Source of the DNA: Paraphysomonas bandaiensis
Lineage: Eukaryota; Chrysophyceae
Length of the DNA stretch: 64,000 nucleotides
Assembly (NCBI GenBank): GCA_965644295.1
Contig: CBFFRP010000012.1
Span: 1-64,000, forward strand
Direction of reading: 5' to 3'
Part shown: in pieces, positions 21,209-32,071 of the stretch
Layout: every line of letters begins with the position of its first letter
Numbering within the stretch: the first letter of the stretch is position 1
Notes under the pieces: generated by a model
The model's database searches: none
Told to the model about the DNA's origin: nothing
The model's input: only the letters and a program-made list of their open reading frames with translations
Position numbers and translations under genes: made by a program

Positions 21209-22348
21209 ATGCACAAACCGGACTTGCTGGTTTGCTCCCAACAAAATGTATAATAAGGTATGAGTAAACACTTATTATTACTGTTAAATCACCCAACACG
21301 GTCAACGATATCCGCTAGATAACGCCGCGCAGTATTCCCTCTAAGAATAAAGATCGCTGTTAAGACAGTGTCAAGTAACTTAAAACAATGACATGCAAGG
21401 AATAACATATAGAATGGTACGCATCTACAGAATGAACCAAGTTCATTTTATATCACACACACCACACCGCATGCATTCTTGCATACACCGTGTATACCAC
21501 ACGTATTATGACAATAAAACAAAACTGAATAACAGCGTATGAAACTGAATAACTGCGCATAAAACTGAAACTACGCATAAAACTGAAATAAAACCATAGT
21601 GATAAAACTGAAAAACAGCTAACTAAAATGAGTAACGTGATACCGTATTCGCTGATAGTCTACTGCTCTTATCATACTCCCTAAACTCATATAAAACTTA
21701 TTGCATCTTTACTCTCTCCATATATTCCTCTTTAAGCCACACGCTTGCCATAATAGCCACCCACTATGCCTGCTTAGCAGCATCACCATGCTTAGCGTCT
21801 ATAGTATGCTCTTGAATGGTCCTAACTCCTGCTCATCTCCCTATCCAGAGCACCATCATGAAAATGCAGCTCACAGAGGTATTGGGCTGTGTACATCCAT
21901 AGTTCTGCACTTAACTTGAGACATTTATGTTCAGGATGTACTAGCAACATCTGAAGATCACTTCTTATGCTGTTCTGAGGATGATGCAGAGAGAATTGTG
22001 TGTACATCACGTTGATGCTACCTAAGTCTCTCTCCATTGCCCTTATTGCCTCTACGTCATAAAACAACAGGTGCAGTCGGCTGGCTTCACATGTATTGCA
22101 AGTAGAGATAGTGGGTAACGTGTTTTGAGTGTCGTGATATTAATAACTGCCTAGAGTAGCCGCATGTATGTACTTCAGTGTGAATGGCTTGTTGTAATTC
22201 CATGACTCGTGGCTAGATCCTTGCACTTCCTTCGTAAATAATTGTCTTGTACTGTTTGCTGTCCTTCTTCTGTTGTTGACTCTCTTCTTGTTGTTGAATA
22301 CCCTATTTCACTACTACACTTGCTACTATATAAACCCCCAGGGTTACA
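21209..22348 (-). repeat. 5' LTR of Gypsy-like element
   Basis: 1140 bp. It is 18 bp longer than its partner because of one extra 18-bp unit in the AAAACTGAA-type tandem repeats (about 21570), with a few substitutions elsewhere. It should carry the element promoter; on the element strand a TATATAG-like box lies near its start (22325-22335 on + as CTATATAA). Confidence 0.9.
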
Positions 22349-22353
22349 GTTCT
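22349..22353. repeat. 5-bp target duplication (right) of Gypsy-like element
   Basis: GTTCT, matching GTTCT at 14000-14004. Removing the element and one copy gives a join that matches the flank of family A as seen in copy A5 up to a 15-bp difference. Confidence 0.75.
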
Positions 22354-23277
22354 GGAAGGGAGAATAAAGTAGCTCTATAGCGCCGGGTCCTCCCACGGTC
22401 ACGAAGCGGTCTCACTGGTGCAATTTTGCACACTGACGCATGAAACAGACATCTACCAAAATCTGTTACAAATTCAAGCTGACTCCAATGTCTTCCCTCC
22501 ATTGTGTGCACTCGTCCAGCACATGCATCCACCTTGCACTCTTCTCCCGAGTGACTTGCACTAGTAGGAAACCGTGCACCTTCCCCGCTCGGATGAAAAC
22601 CTACTAAAAGCAAGAATAACATAAAAGCACCACAATGTACCTGACACTGCTTGGAGAACAGTGCCAGTGCCTTGATATATAATCTCAATGACCTGGGTCA
22701 GGAGAAACCAAGACTAGGCAGTAGACGTGTGAGAAGACATGACAGGTCTAATCACATCATTGCCATTGCCATGCATCCATGAGGACAGTTTGACGCATTA
22801 CCTCGGTCATTTGCCACACAGATACTGAATAATGTGAACTCATACTCAGCATCAATCACTCAAAGCAAACGCAGGGAGCAAGCAGAATGTTGATATACCT
22901 GACATCTGCTGACTTCAGGTTTTTTGAGTTCTTAAGGTGAACATCCCGGATGCTTAACTTCAGCAGGCAGCCCAATACCCCGGTTACCCTTCTGGTGGGC
23001 CCTGTCCCGGATGCCCTTGAGGTGGGCTCATTCCCGGATGCCTGTTTATTTTCGTCAGGGCCCAAAAAGACGTCTACACAAGTGACACTTATTAGTAGTG
23101 TCCCTTGTACCACACAAGCATTTGGCTATATGAGTGGGCAGAACAATATATATCTGATGACTATATAATAATATACGGCTCACGTTAGTTTCCCGGAGAA
23201 ATATCTCCGGTACTTATATCCCCCAGAACACCACGAAAAGGTGCGAGTCCGACTTTGTTGAGGGTAATGCCTAGCTA

Positions 23278-23994
23278 GGACACAATACATACCTGAGTCA
23301 TGTGCACCTACGACAAGCTCCACGTCTTATTTCTGTTAAACACATACATGACCTTAAGTCGGGGTATTACCAAAACCTGTTGAAATGTATAAAACCCGGT
23401 AAATTTTTTGATGATAGTCGTAAAAGGGTACTGCGCACAATAATTAATAAGCAACTATGAAGATAATATTAATAGTGTAAAGTACATTATTCATAATTTT
23501 TACTACTTTCTGAAATATTGCTTCAATGGCACCGACTATACATATACCTCTCATCTCATCATCTTTGTGAATTACCTTATGATCATTGCCACTTCTACCA
23601 ATCAATATAAATTATATATATATTAGTTCCATAAAACTAATTCATGCCATTTTATTTAGTTCATATAATACTGCTTTCAACTGCTGTATTATTCGAACAA
23701 CGGTTATAATTTACAAATTTTAAAATGCAGCTATATTAATAAAAGCAAAATTCTACAAGTAGAACGATATAATAATACTAATAATATTATCTATCATCTC
23801 TATAAACTACTTTACTTTTTTCTTCGACTATCTAAAACGTAAAACGTTAAAATGTGTTCTGATAATAATCTACAGTAGTAACTTTTTAATTTATTTGTCA
23901 GTAGTTGTCCAAGCTGTTATCGAGCTCTTCAACGAATATTTGTGCCAGTCAGAACTACATACATGTGTAAAGCTTCTACACTCTACACTGTATT
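23278..23994. other. AT-rich intergenic, no gene recognised
   Basis: Very AT-rich with stop codons in all frames. I see no repeats of family A or B, no RNA gene and no protein similarity. Confidence 0.45.
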
Positions 23995-24987
23995 CTTTGA
24001 GTCACAGGCCTGCGTATCTATTAATTGCAATTAGTTGTCAATTATTGAAATTGCAATAATTGAAATTGGGCCATTATAATTGACTCCAGCTTGCTTCAAT
24101 TAATTGATAAAAAACTACCACCTTTTTTTACTGAAAAATTGCTAAAAACGGAATTCTTATTGCAAAAATTCAATATTTACGATAAAAATCGAAGGACTAA
24201 AATATATGTCCATACGATTAACTCATATAATAATTCATGTAATTAATTAGCGATAAATTGGTACCAGAGGTCATTGTACGAGTGTTGCTTGAGAAAATAA
24301 ATGATAATAACGAAGAGGTTGCAATAGACTTTTGGCAATGCCGGAAGAAGTGTCCTGTAGGAAAAGGGGCTCCACGTTTGATTGGCCGCTACTTGCTTCT
24401 GTCTAATGATTTGCAATCATGCGAGTTTGGTTCCGGCGTGTTAAGTTTAATATCACGTGAAAAGGAGCATGCCAAGCTCGTGCAACACGGGGGGAATTGG
24501 AATACTTTCAACCAGTGTCCATATATATAGTTACAGAAGGAAGGTAAACACCAGCTTGACCTTCACGACGTTAGCATATTGTTTTACAAACTCATCATAA
24601 AGCACTCAGAATGATAACGCAGCGCAACGTTTGATTGATGGTAGAAAAAAGCGGAACCAGCAAACTCGTTACCGCAGCATGAAGCACTTGCATGCCACAA
24701 CCAATAAGGTTGAAAAGTTGTTCAGTAGAGCTAGAATTGATACGACGGATTTGTGCAAGAGTATGGCTCCTCGACAACATGTAGAGCTACTTATGTTTTA
24801 CGAATAAACCGTCGCCTCTGGAATGAAATGTTGATAATTGAGGTGGCTATATTGGCAGCTAACGTAGTTTAGTACTAAATAATTGCAATAATTGAAATTG
24901 AGACAGCAAGTGATAATTTCAATTATAATTGACTATAACCTGCGTCAGTTAATTGACAATTAATTGATACGCAGCCCTGCTTTAAGT
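23995..24987 (+). mobile_element. Degenerate hAT transposon with terminal inverted repeats and 8-bp duplication
   Basis: The left end (24005) reads CAGGCCTGCGTATC and the right end (to 24979) reads GATACGCAGCCCTG, a terminal inverted repeat with one mismatch and CAGG starts as in hAT elements. Flanks CTTTGAGT (23995-24002) and CTTTAAGT (24980-24987) match at 7 of 8, the hAT duplication length, with two extra bases at the left edge. Subterminal AATTGCAATT/AATTGAAATT words repeat. Inside, 24691-24807 encodes 'NKVEKLFSRARIDTTDL...HVELLMFYE', the hAT C-terminal dimerisation motif, ending in TAA. A 90-codon frame at 24258-24530 may be further transposase remains, but I do not recognise it. Confidence 0.7.
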
Positions 24988-26340
24988 ATGTATGTTTCAA
25001 ACACGATTACTTAATTCTTAGACACTTCTCCGAGAGCAAAGAACACCATTTTACATAGTGTAACTTCACTACCTTCATCTCAAGTTACCATGTCACGTAC
25101 CCAGCTGCATTATCCTGTGTCTTTAGTGCTTCAGTTGATATACAGTGTTATGACAGCCTATTGCTTCAATCATGTGAAGCAGAAATTCATTACCATAGCC
25201 CCAAAAGCTTTTCTATTCAGTACATGGGGTTTTCTATTTGTAATATGTGACGAGCAGAAGAATAATAAAATTACATCGCTTGCGCTTATCTACTAAAGCT
25301 ATAAGTTCGGTGGTATAATTAACAGGGCACTTGAATTTCAAAGCTTCCAAAGCATGCATGAAAATGATCACCTCTACTCCGGCTTTCTTCTCTCGTTACG
25401 GTAGATATGTGATCCCATACTTTCTCGTATGCTACGGGGGTTGTTATACGATGGTTCGATATAACATAAAATTATATCAGGACACTTTCCATAATTCTGG
25501 GCACAGATATAATACAGATGTCATCCAGGATTCATCATAAATTAAACTCCATGCGAATCGTTTCTATTCTCGAAGAAGCGTCATTGTAACCGACTGCATT
25601 CATATAGTGACAAATAGTGGTGTTCTGGGCTCATTCGTAGGTAGGAAGTACATGGAAAGGTGTTGACAAAAGTGTGAATAGAGTTCACGTAGTGTGTGAA
25701 GTTTTTTTATTTCTAAATACAGTATATACACAGGAGATTATTGTGTGTAAGTTTGCACTCAGGATATTTTAAAGTTAGAGATTGTTTACTTGAATATCTC
25801 TCTCCAGACACATCCAATAGCTTCGTAGAAGGCAGAGCTGTCGCTCGGCCAAAAAATGTAGAACAGCTGCACATAGGGATAACTTTTGAAGCTACCCCAT
25901 TTCCATAATATCGGATATCCCGAACGAAAAAAGATCGATTTTTTGGCTGGATCGAAAAATCTGAATACAAAATGATGGACAGATTGACTACTATACATAC
26001 ACTGTGCAATCTCCAACAACAACTTAAGTTCAATTCAGTGCATACATTCTAGCATTGATTCTTCCTTATTTTCTATAGGAATTAAGTAGTCAGTGGAGGA
26101 CGCGATACCATTATCTCGAATCTATCGTCTTAAAGTTGAACATACCGCTAACGAATATGCAGTGTAGGAAAAAGATGATATATTATTGACCTGCTCATAA
26201 TCTTGTGTTGCGGCAGGCAGTGTAACCGAATGTTTTATATTCTCCTGCATATGATTGTTTGCAGTTGAGTAGGAGTGGAGTCGTTATTAGTTTTGTGGTC
26301 AGTCATCTCACCGAACGTCTTGCCTTGTGATTTCGAAACA
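24988..26340. other. Intergenic, no certain gene
   Basis: Several frames of 60-105 codons overlap on both strands. The best (25786-26022 minus) is aromatic-rich but matches nothing I know and lacks a clear start context. No repeat or RNA gene is seen. Confidence 0.35.
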
Positions 26341-26955
26341 ATGGCGTGGTTATATGTAGATTATATAATGCACATGCAGCGATGTTCGGATAGTACCAGT
26401 ATTGCTTTTAAGAAATCCCAGGATATATCACAATACCTCTCCTTTTGTTCCCCAGGTATATCTTTTTAGTATACATATCATTAAATAAAATATATTTCAG
26501 ACGTTGCTATTATAACTGTCACTGTGGTATCTGCTCGTGAACTTTCTCCGTGTGCTTCTCCAATTGGGGAGCTGCGCACATTGCGCGGCCTTGCGGACCC
26601 TATTGTTCAACTGTCTGTAGAAAACATGCATCCCGATAACCCGGTGGGTGAGCAACTCCAGCGCACTTCTGTAGTACTGACAACCTTAAATCCGTCTTGG
26701 AAGCCGCCGGAACGATTTCAGTTTATACTACAGGACGCCTCAACGGAAAACATTCTTTTAAATGTGTAAGTTTTTAGCGAGATTGTATTTTTTATAATTG
26801 ACAGATAAATTATCTGTAGCATATCTCAAGCAGGGACCCAGTGCACGCAACTTGGATCTGCCGTGCTGACCAGTGTGAATATTTCGGAAGATACGCAGAC
26901 GATAGCTGTTCCACTTGTTACTGTTGACAGTGAAGAATCAGGGGAGGTATGTTAA
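26341..26955 (+). CDS. C2-domain protein (three exons, possibly incomplete)
   Basis: Exons 26341-26455, 26501-26765 and 26820-26955 join in frame across GT-AG introns of 45 and 54 nt, giving 171 residues if translation ends at TAA 26953-26955. Exon 2 has the C2 pattern: 'AIITVTVVSARELSPC', 'ADPIVQLSVEN', 'TSVVLTTLNPSWKPPERFQF'. Exon 3 supplies the last strands ('ISQAGTQC...TQTIAVPLV'). C2 domains bind phospholipids, often with calcium. Here 'ADPIV' keeps one acidic site but other calcium ligands are not obvious. The last sense codon is followed by GTATGT, a good donor that itself contains the stop frame, so a further exon could exist; I found none before the repeats at 27590. Confidence 0.65.
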
Positions 26956-27589
26956 TTGTATGTGGAGACCGATTCTATATAAGTGTGCAATTAGATCGTT
27001 GTATCAACATCACGAATGTCACTTGAGGCTGCAAAGATTAGGACATGTTATGATTGCTTATAAATCTTATGAAAGACGATCAGCGTGAGCAATAAGTATA
27101 CATCATTGACGGACATTGTGATAAAGAACACCTATATCCATTTACAGTTGCCACATGTAGTAGTGATATGTATATGTTATGAGATACTGATATGAAATTG
27201 CTATTATAAATAATATCATAGTTGCTACATTGATTTAACTCCCCGACAACCTAATCACAATTGAATAAGATCCCTTATTGTCAATGTATATGGGGTTATG
27301 CGCGCAACTATACAATGCATATTCCAATATGGAGATAACCTGTGGTTAACTATTTTGATAGTTACTGTTTTCGACTCAGCACTATATATTTCTAAATGAC
27401 AATATACTATGTGCTATGTGTAAATACATGTTTTCGCCAAAGCGGCCGGGTATTCTGGCAGTAGTCCTGGTTAGTAATTTTCCTACTAAATAGTGGTGAG
27501 TGTCCTTTAACTGTGATAGTGATAGCCTACCAAGCTCGAAAATCATTTGTATTTACATACATGTTGATCATAACCACAGTTTACATGTC
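26956..27589. other. Intergenic or long 3' flank, no gene recognised
   Basis: Stop-rich AT sequence. If the C2-domain gene continues, its next exon would lie here or beyond the repeat, but I cannot identify one. Confidence 0.35.
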
Positions 27590-27862
27590 GGACCCACACC
27601 TTCTCGTGGTGTTCTGGGGGATAAGTACCGGAGATATTTCTCCGGGAAACTAACATGAGCCGCATATCTAGTCAACATAAATCGTTCTGCCCACTCATAG
27701 CCAAATGATTGTGCGGTACAAGGGAAACTAGTTAGTGTCACTTGTGTAGACGTCTTTGGGTCTTGACAATTAAACAGGTATCTGGCCTGCTGATGTTAAT
27801 CATCCGGGCTGTTCACCTGAAGGACTCAAAAATCCTGAAGTCAGCAGATGTCAGGTATATAT
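27590..27862 (+). repeat. Family A repeat copy A3 (fragment)
   Basis: Runs from a degraded 5' start ('CACCTTCTCGTGGTGTTCTG') through 'GATAAGTACCGGAGATATTT', 'ACTCATAGCCAAATGATTG', 'GTGTAGACGTCTTTGGG' to 'GAAGTCAGCAGATGTCAGGT'. The 3' module is absent at this point. Confidence 0.7.
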
Positions 27863-28410
27863 CGAAAGACAAAAGTTGTTTTATAGTTTAGATAGGCATG
27901 AAACGAAGAGGAAAGACGCCATGAATGTCGAGCATTTACTAAGCGTGTGTTGTGTAAATTACTGAAAAAAATACGGAATAATCTTGATGGTATGTGAATT
28001 ACCAATGAAAAACAGTGTAGGTAAAGTACTAGCAACATCCAGCTTTGAAGGTGCAATACCAAAAATATTAGCTCTAGTATGGTAACTACATAACTACCAA
28101 AATTTAGTAGGTAAAATATTTAAACTCAATATAGAACTACTTTATAATTGCGATTTACTTACTAGCTTACTAGTGAAGGGATTATTGATCAGCATTTATC
28201 AGATGCATATGTAATTAGAGTAAAAGTATGGGTAGCATATTAAAGACGAGTATCACTGATCTTTATTAGAATATGGATCTTATTCTAGTATATTCAGTAT
28301 GTCACTTGAAGACAATGTACGAGAATACAGTGAAATATAGTGATGTACAAATGCTGTGATGATGTGGAGAAACTGAAATAGTTAGATCTTTCAAGATATG
28401 TTTAGTAACG

Positions 28411-28746
28411 CTTAATACAAAACCCTGAGCCCCCTCCCAACCCAGTGGAGTTTCATCCACCCAGTGGAGTTTCATCCCAAGGGGAGACCTCCAGATCACA
28501 CGCGCCGGTGAGTCCCAGGACACACGATTATGGAGGGCCTTATAACACACACAAAGAACGGAAGTGGTTGAACCTTGGTGCTTGCGGCGACGCACAAGCA
28601 GCTTCTGTAGAGTTAAATAGTAGGATAAAAGAGTTTGTATTGATTAGTTACGGGTAGAGGTCTAAATAGTATGTCTGGCATTCAACTCTAGCCACTAATT
28701 TGTGCAGGTTTTCAACGCCTATTGCTAAATAATAAGACATTCAATA
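28411..28746 (+). repeat. Family A repeat copy A4
   Basis: Has the alternative 5' part shared with A1 ('AAGGGGAGACCTCCAGATCA') joined to the common 3' module ('CTTGGTGCTTGCGGCGACGC' ... 'AATAAGACATTCAATA'). TAGTAACG occurs directly on both sides (28403-28410 and 28747-28754), a likely target duplication. Confidence 0.7.
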
Positions 28747-29082
28747 TAGTAACGAGAGGTTCACATGTAGGAGATTATGCGTGGAACAAAATGAGTTTGT
28801 GTTGTTTATCACAACTTCGTGTAAACGATATTATTATAATCTATCTAGTCTAACGACAAATTCTCTCTGAAATCTAGTTAAGAAAGAGCAATTTTCAACA
28901 ATCTTCAAGTATAAGACATTCGCTTGAAACCTAGTATTCGTAGCTTTCAGACTGCGGTGAATACCAAGACGTGATACAGAGAGGGATTGCAGAAGCGAAA
29001 GATACATGGAGAGTGGAATTTCAAATTACATTATTTTTCAATTTTCGATTCCAGAACAACGTAGTAACTCGAAGAACACAAT
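28747..29082. other. Intergenic spacer
   Basis: AT-rich spacer between repeat A4 and the convergent end of the gene on the minus strand; nothing recognised. Confidence 0.4.
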
Positions 29083-30420
29083 TTACTTTCGAGCAGAAAT
29101 GCAATTCTTGCAGCATTTATTAATTTTCTTCTTTAATTGGCTTGAGCTAAAGCTTCCCCTCTCCAGGTATTCCTTGCATTCACTACATAATATTCGCTTC
29201 TTCGATGGCGATCGCACACTGCTACTGATTTCATTCGTATCTTGTCGTGGTGGCGCTGATGAGATAGATTCCACGGTAGTCTGAGAGGGTGTATCCTCAC
29301 TTGTCTTCGCAGTAGATTGACTGCTCTCAGTCGAAGATGGCTTGACAACACTCTGCAGACAAGGTGACGGACAAGATTCAATTACCTTTGCTTGTTCTCT
29401 TTCTGCTGGTTCATTATAGCATGCCTGGATTGATGCCGCGCCACTATCATTCTCTCGACAATTTGAACCTAATTCTGCTTCGGAATCAACAGGGACAACA
29501 TCGCTCGTTCGGTTGGCAGCATCACTATCTGTCTCTTGATTAGAATTTGACTGTGTTGCGGAAACAACAGGGGCAACGTCGCTCGTTCGGTTGGTAGCAT
29601 CATTATCTGTCTCTTGATTAGAATTTGACTGGGCTGCGGAATCAACAGGGGCAACAACGCTCGTTCGATTGGCAGCATCACTATCTGTCTCTTGATTAGA
29701 ATTTGATTGTGCTGCGGAATCAACAGGGGCAACAACGCTAGCTAGGTTGGCAGCATCACCATCACTCACTTTATGTAAGACTGATCCTACTCCAGAATGA
29801 ATGGTTTCAACAGGTACAACATCGCTTATCTGACTTGCGGTTGCACTGTCAAAATCTTGGTGAATAGTATCTGATACCTGCGCGACGGCAGCTTTATCGT
29901 CACCAGATTCAAATACAGAGGCACTTTCTACATAGTGCTCCCCATCAAAGCCGGAATTCTCAGGAACTATATCAGCACTATTAGAAACATGTGCTGTCGC
30001 TGCTTCTATATTATCAACAGGACTAGAAGACGGGCCGCACCTCTCAGCAGGCGCATTCGCCGGTTCAGAATCCACGCTACCATCAGCAGGTGTATTTTGC
30101 ATACCTTTAACTTGAGATTCTGTAGATGATACAACATACCCACTATCAGGCACAGGGTCATGCTTCGTTATGCTAGGCGGGTTGGAGTCGATAGCTTTCT
30201 CTGCTTGAGTAGCCTCAGACAGCTGCGCACACTCAGCAGTGGCCAAGTTTCCACTGTCTTCATCTTCCACACATCGCACACATGCATCGAGGCCCAGCTG
30301 GGACCCCATAACCACTTCGCTATTACAATATAACTGAATCGGCTGTGTTGAACTACCCTTTGAGTTTCCTCGATAGTGTGGTGGGGGTGAAATTTTGTCT
30401 GAGCGAATTCCAGAATTCAT
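29083..30420 (-). CDS. Acidic Ser/Ala-rich repeat protein with C-terminal Cys4 motif (Stc1-like)
   Basis: Single exon, 445 residues from ATG 30418-30420. An in-frame GTG lies three codons upstream, but ATG is preferred. Most of the protein is low-complexity, rich in Ser, Asp, Ala and Val, and probably disordered. About 3.5 tandem units of 26 residues (78 bp; 29513-29746 and flank) contain 'PVDSAAQSNSNQETDSDAAN'. The last 35 residues are different: 'CSECKEYLERGSFSSSQL' followed by 'CCKNC', i.e. C-x2-C and C-x2-C around an 'FS-x2-QL' core. That pattern resembles the zinc-binding Stc1-type domain of fungal chromatin and RNAi adaptors, but it is short and occurs in other small zinc motifs. Function is unknown. 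Confidence 0.7.
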   Translation of the reverse strand: MNSGIRSDKISPPPHYRGNSKGSSTQPIQLYCNSEVVMGSQLGLDACVRCVEDEDSGNLATAECAQLSEATQAEKAIDSNPPSITKHDPVPDSGYVVSSTESQVKGMQNTPADGSVDSEPANAPAERCGPSSSPVDNIEAATAHVSNSADIVPENSGFDGEHYVESASVFESGDDKAAVAQVSDTIHQDFDSATASQISDVVPVETIHSGVGSVLHKVSDGDAANLASVVAPVDSAAQSNSNQETDSDAANRTSVVAPVDSAAQSNSNQETDNDATNRTSDVAPVVSATQSNSNQETDSDAANRTSDVVPVDSEAELGSNCRENDSGAASIQACYNEPAEREQAKVIESCPSPCLQSVVKPSSTESSQSTAKTSEDTPSQTTVESISSAPPRQDTNEISSSVRSPSKKRILCSECKEYLERGSFSSSQLKKKINKCCKNCISARK

Positions 30421-32071
30421 GCTTTCCACAGCTGCATATGGAGTTGCAACAGCAAAAATACACCTACGACAATAGTTGTAATTTTGTCCTATAATACTTT
30501 TTTACAGCTTACTTTATTTTCTCCTACCAGACAAGTCCAGAAAAACGAGAAAAGTTCTCACTCATCATCACCACTCACTATTCCCCACACCCTCAGATTA
30601 AAGGATGGCGGCAATTTATTTTTTTCTCCCTTTTTTACTATTTTTACTATTTTTACCCTAAAAATACAGCATTCTATTGAGAAAAGGGTAGATGTAAAAA
30701 AGGTAATTTATTGCATACGGTTTACCCCAATAATGGAGCTCTATCTGTGGAAGAGATAAAAGACGTGATAGACACATTAAAAGATAGCAACAAATACAAG
30801 ACAATATCGACATAAGACAGCAATGTCACAACCCTTTAAAGCAAAGATAAGACGAGGTTTATTCGTGGCATCATTAAGTGGGTCATTCCAGTCGTTATTA
30901 AGCATCTTATTGAGCAAGCAGGCGATCTGGTAAGTATGAAGAAGAAGAGCAGTAGAAGGCCAAAAGTTGACTTAAATATACGGAGTCTATATATATTTAT
31001 ACTCATAGAGCGTATAACTTTTATCTTTTCTATAGTGAGAGTATGAAAATATGTACAGAGTTGAAACACATTGACACACGCTCACACGTCACACCCTTAA
31101 TATGCATATCACCAGTATTCATCACAGTGAGCCCTTGAGCCGAGTGCACCTTCATAGACATCGTAAAAACATATAAATCATAAGTATATATACTGTGACA
31201 GCAGGTAACCCAAGAAATAATAATAAGCTTGTAATTTATTATTGCAATACAGATATATATTATGTATACTCCAGGTGTTAGAACATGACAAGTACATTGT
31301 ATACTATATGCACGCTGTATATTTAGCTATATTTTGACATTTATACGCATGTTTATATGTATGGAGACTCTTATTTTACTAATTATACCCCTATCGCAAG
31401 CACTTACATGCACCACCCCAGCAGCTCCCAGAGGGCACCCAAGGCATCTGGTACACTCTATACTATCTATGTCTATAATGTTTTTATAGCCTTGAAATTT
31501 CATCAATATGTGTTTTTATAACATGTTAATATACTCTATTTCTAGCTATACCTCAGAATCCCTTCAGCGTCTTTCAACTACTTCTCCCAGTGCCCTGATA
31601 AACTTGTATTACAATTCATTATTTCCCCGATATGGAATTGGTTATAGTCAAATATGTTTGCACGACACATTACATACTATATACACACTATAAATCTATA
31701 GATATTAAAGCTACCGGAAACAGCCCTTCAACACCCCCAAGCGATGATTCAAACATTCACTTAATTACCGAAATAATAATGATAGGAAAGATTGGCTAAC
31801 TAAAATTATATATATTCAAACTAATCTAAGCAAATTCATGTACAAGTTTGTGTCAAATTTAATTCTTTTGCCAGCTGCACATTCCATGATGCTTTCGACA
31901 GCCTTTATCAACAGCCTTCATTAAGGTGTTTATACAGTCTATATCATTATATGTAGTACTCGCGCCACCTGTGATATAAATTAAACAAAACCTCAAAGGT
32001 TATGCTAATAAATAAAATGTATATGCTATATATATGCATATGTGTGGTGATTCTACCGTCAGCTTCACTGG
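30421..32071. other. Long AT-rich intergenic region
   Basis: 1.65 kb with many stops and TATA-like dinucleotide stretches. No frame with protein character, no copy of family A or B, no RNA gene recognised. Promoters of the divergent flanking genes are not expected here, since the left gene starts at 30420 on the minus strand and the right gene ends at 32072. Confidence 0.45.

Larger units (their letters stand above)
14005..22348 (-). mobile_element. Ty3/Gypsy-like LTR retrotransposon, apparently intact
   Basis: 8.3-kb element on the minus strand with two near-identical LTRs, a 5-bp target duplication (GTTCT at 14000-14004 and 22349-22353), a polypurine tract, and one long gag-pol frame interrupted by a single UGA. 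The order protease - RT - RNase H - integrase is the Ty3/Gypsy order. The LTRs differ by one 18-bp indel and only a few substitutions that I could spot by eye, so the insertion is recent. All catalytic blocks except the second RT aspartate are present. I see no frameshift. Confidence 0.93.
13697..23264 (-). repeat. Family A repeat copy A2, full length, split by a Gypsy-like element
   Basis: The repeat occupies 13697-14004 and 22349-23264 (about 1.2 kb once the LTR element and one copy of its target duplication are removed). It ends with TTGAATGTC on the left and 'GACTTTGTTGAGGG' on the right, and is flanked by a perfect 13-bp direct repeat. The paralogue at 35690-36795 lacks the LTR insertion and so shows the uninterrupted sequence. 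Internal marks: a 7-bp stem CCGGAGA-AATA-TCTCCGG (near 23193) and about 28-bp periodic repeats each starting CCCGGATG or similar (22940-23045). Several short frames occur, none with protein similarity. Confidence 0.8.

Noticed and set aside
22344-22688. 114-codon frame in family A copy A2, with a signal-like start
   Set aside because: The frame runs into the LTR junction and is not preserved in copy A5, so selection for a protein is unlikely.
23232-23264. GGTGCGAGTCC near the family A end resembles a pol III B box
   Set aside because: It lies at the very edge and in the wrong orientation for the deduced 5'-to-3' direction, there is no A box at tRNA spacing, and a T-stem cannot be formed well.
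25786-26022. 78-codon aromatic-rich minus-strand frame
   Set aside because: No homology, overlapping frames of equal length, no splice context; chance cannot be excluded.
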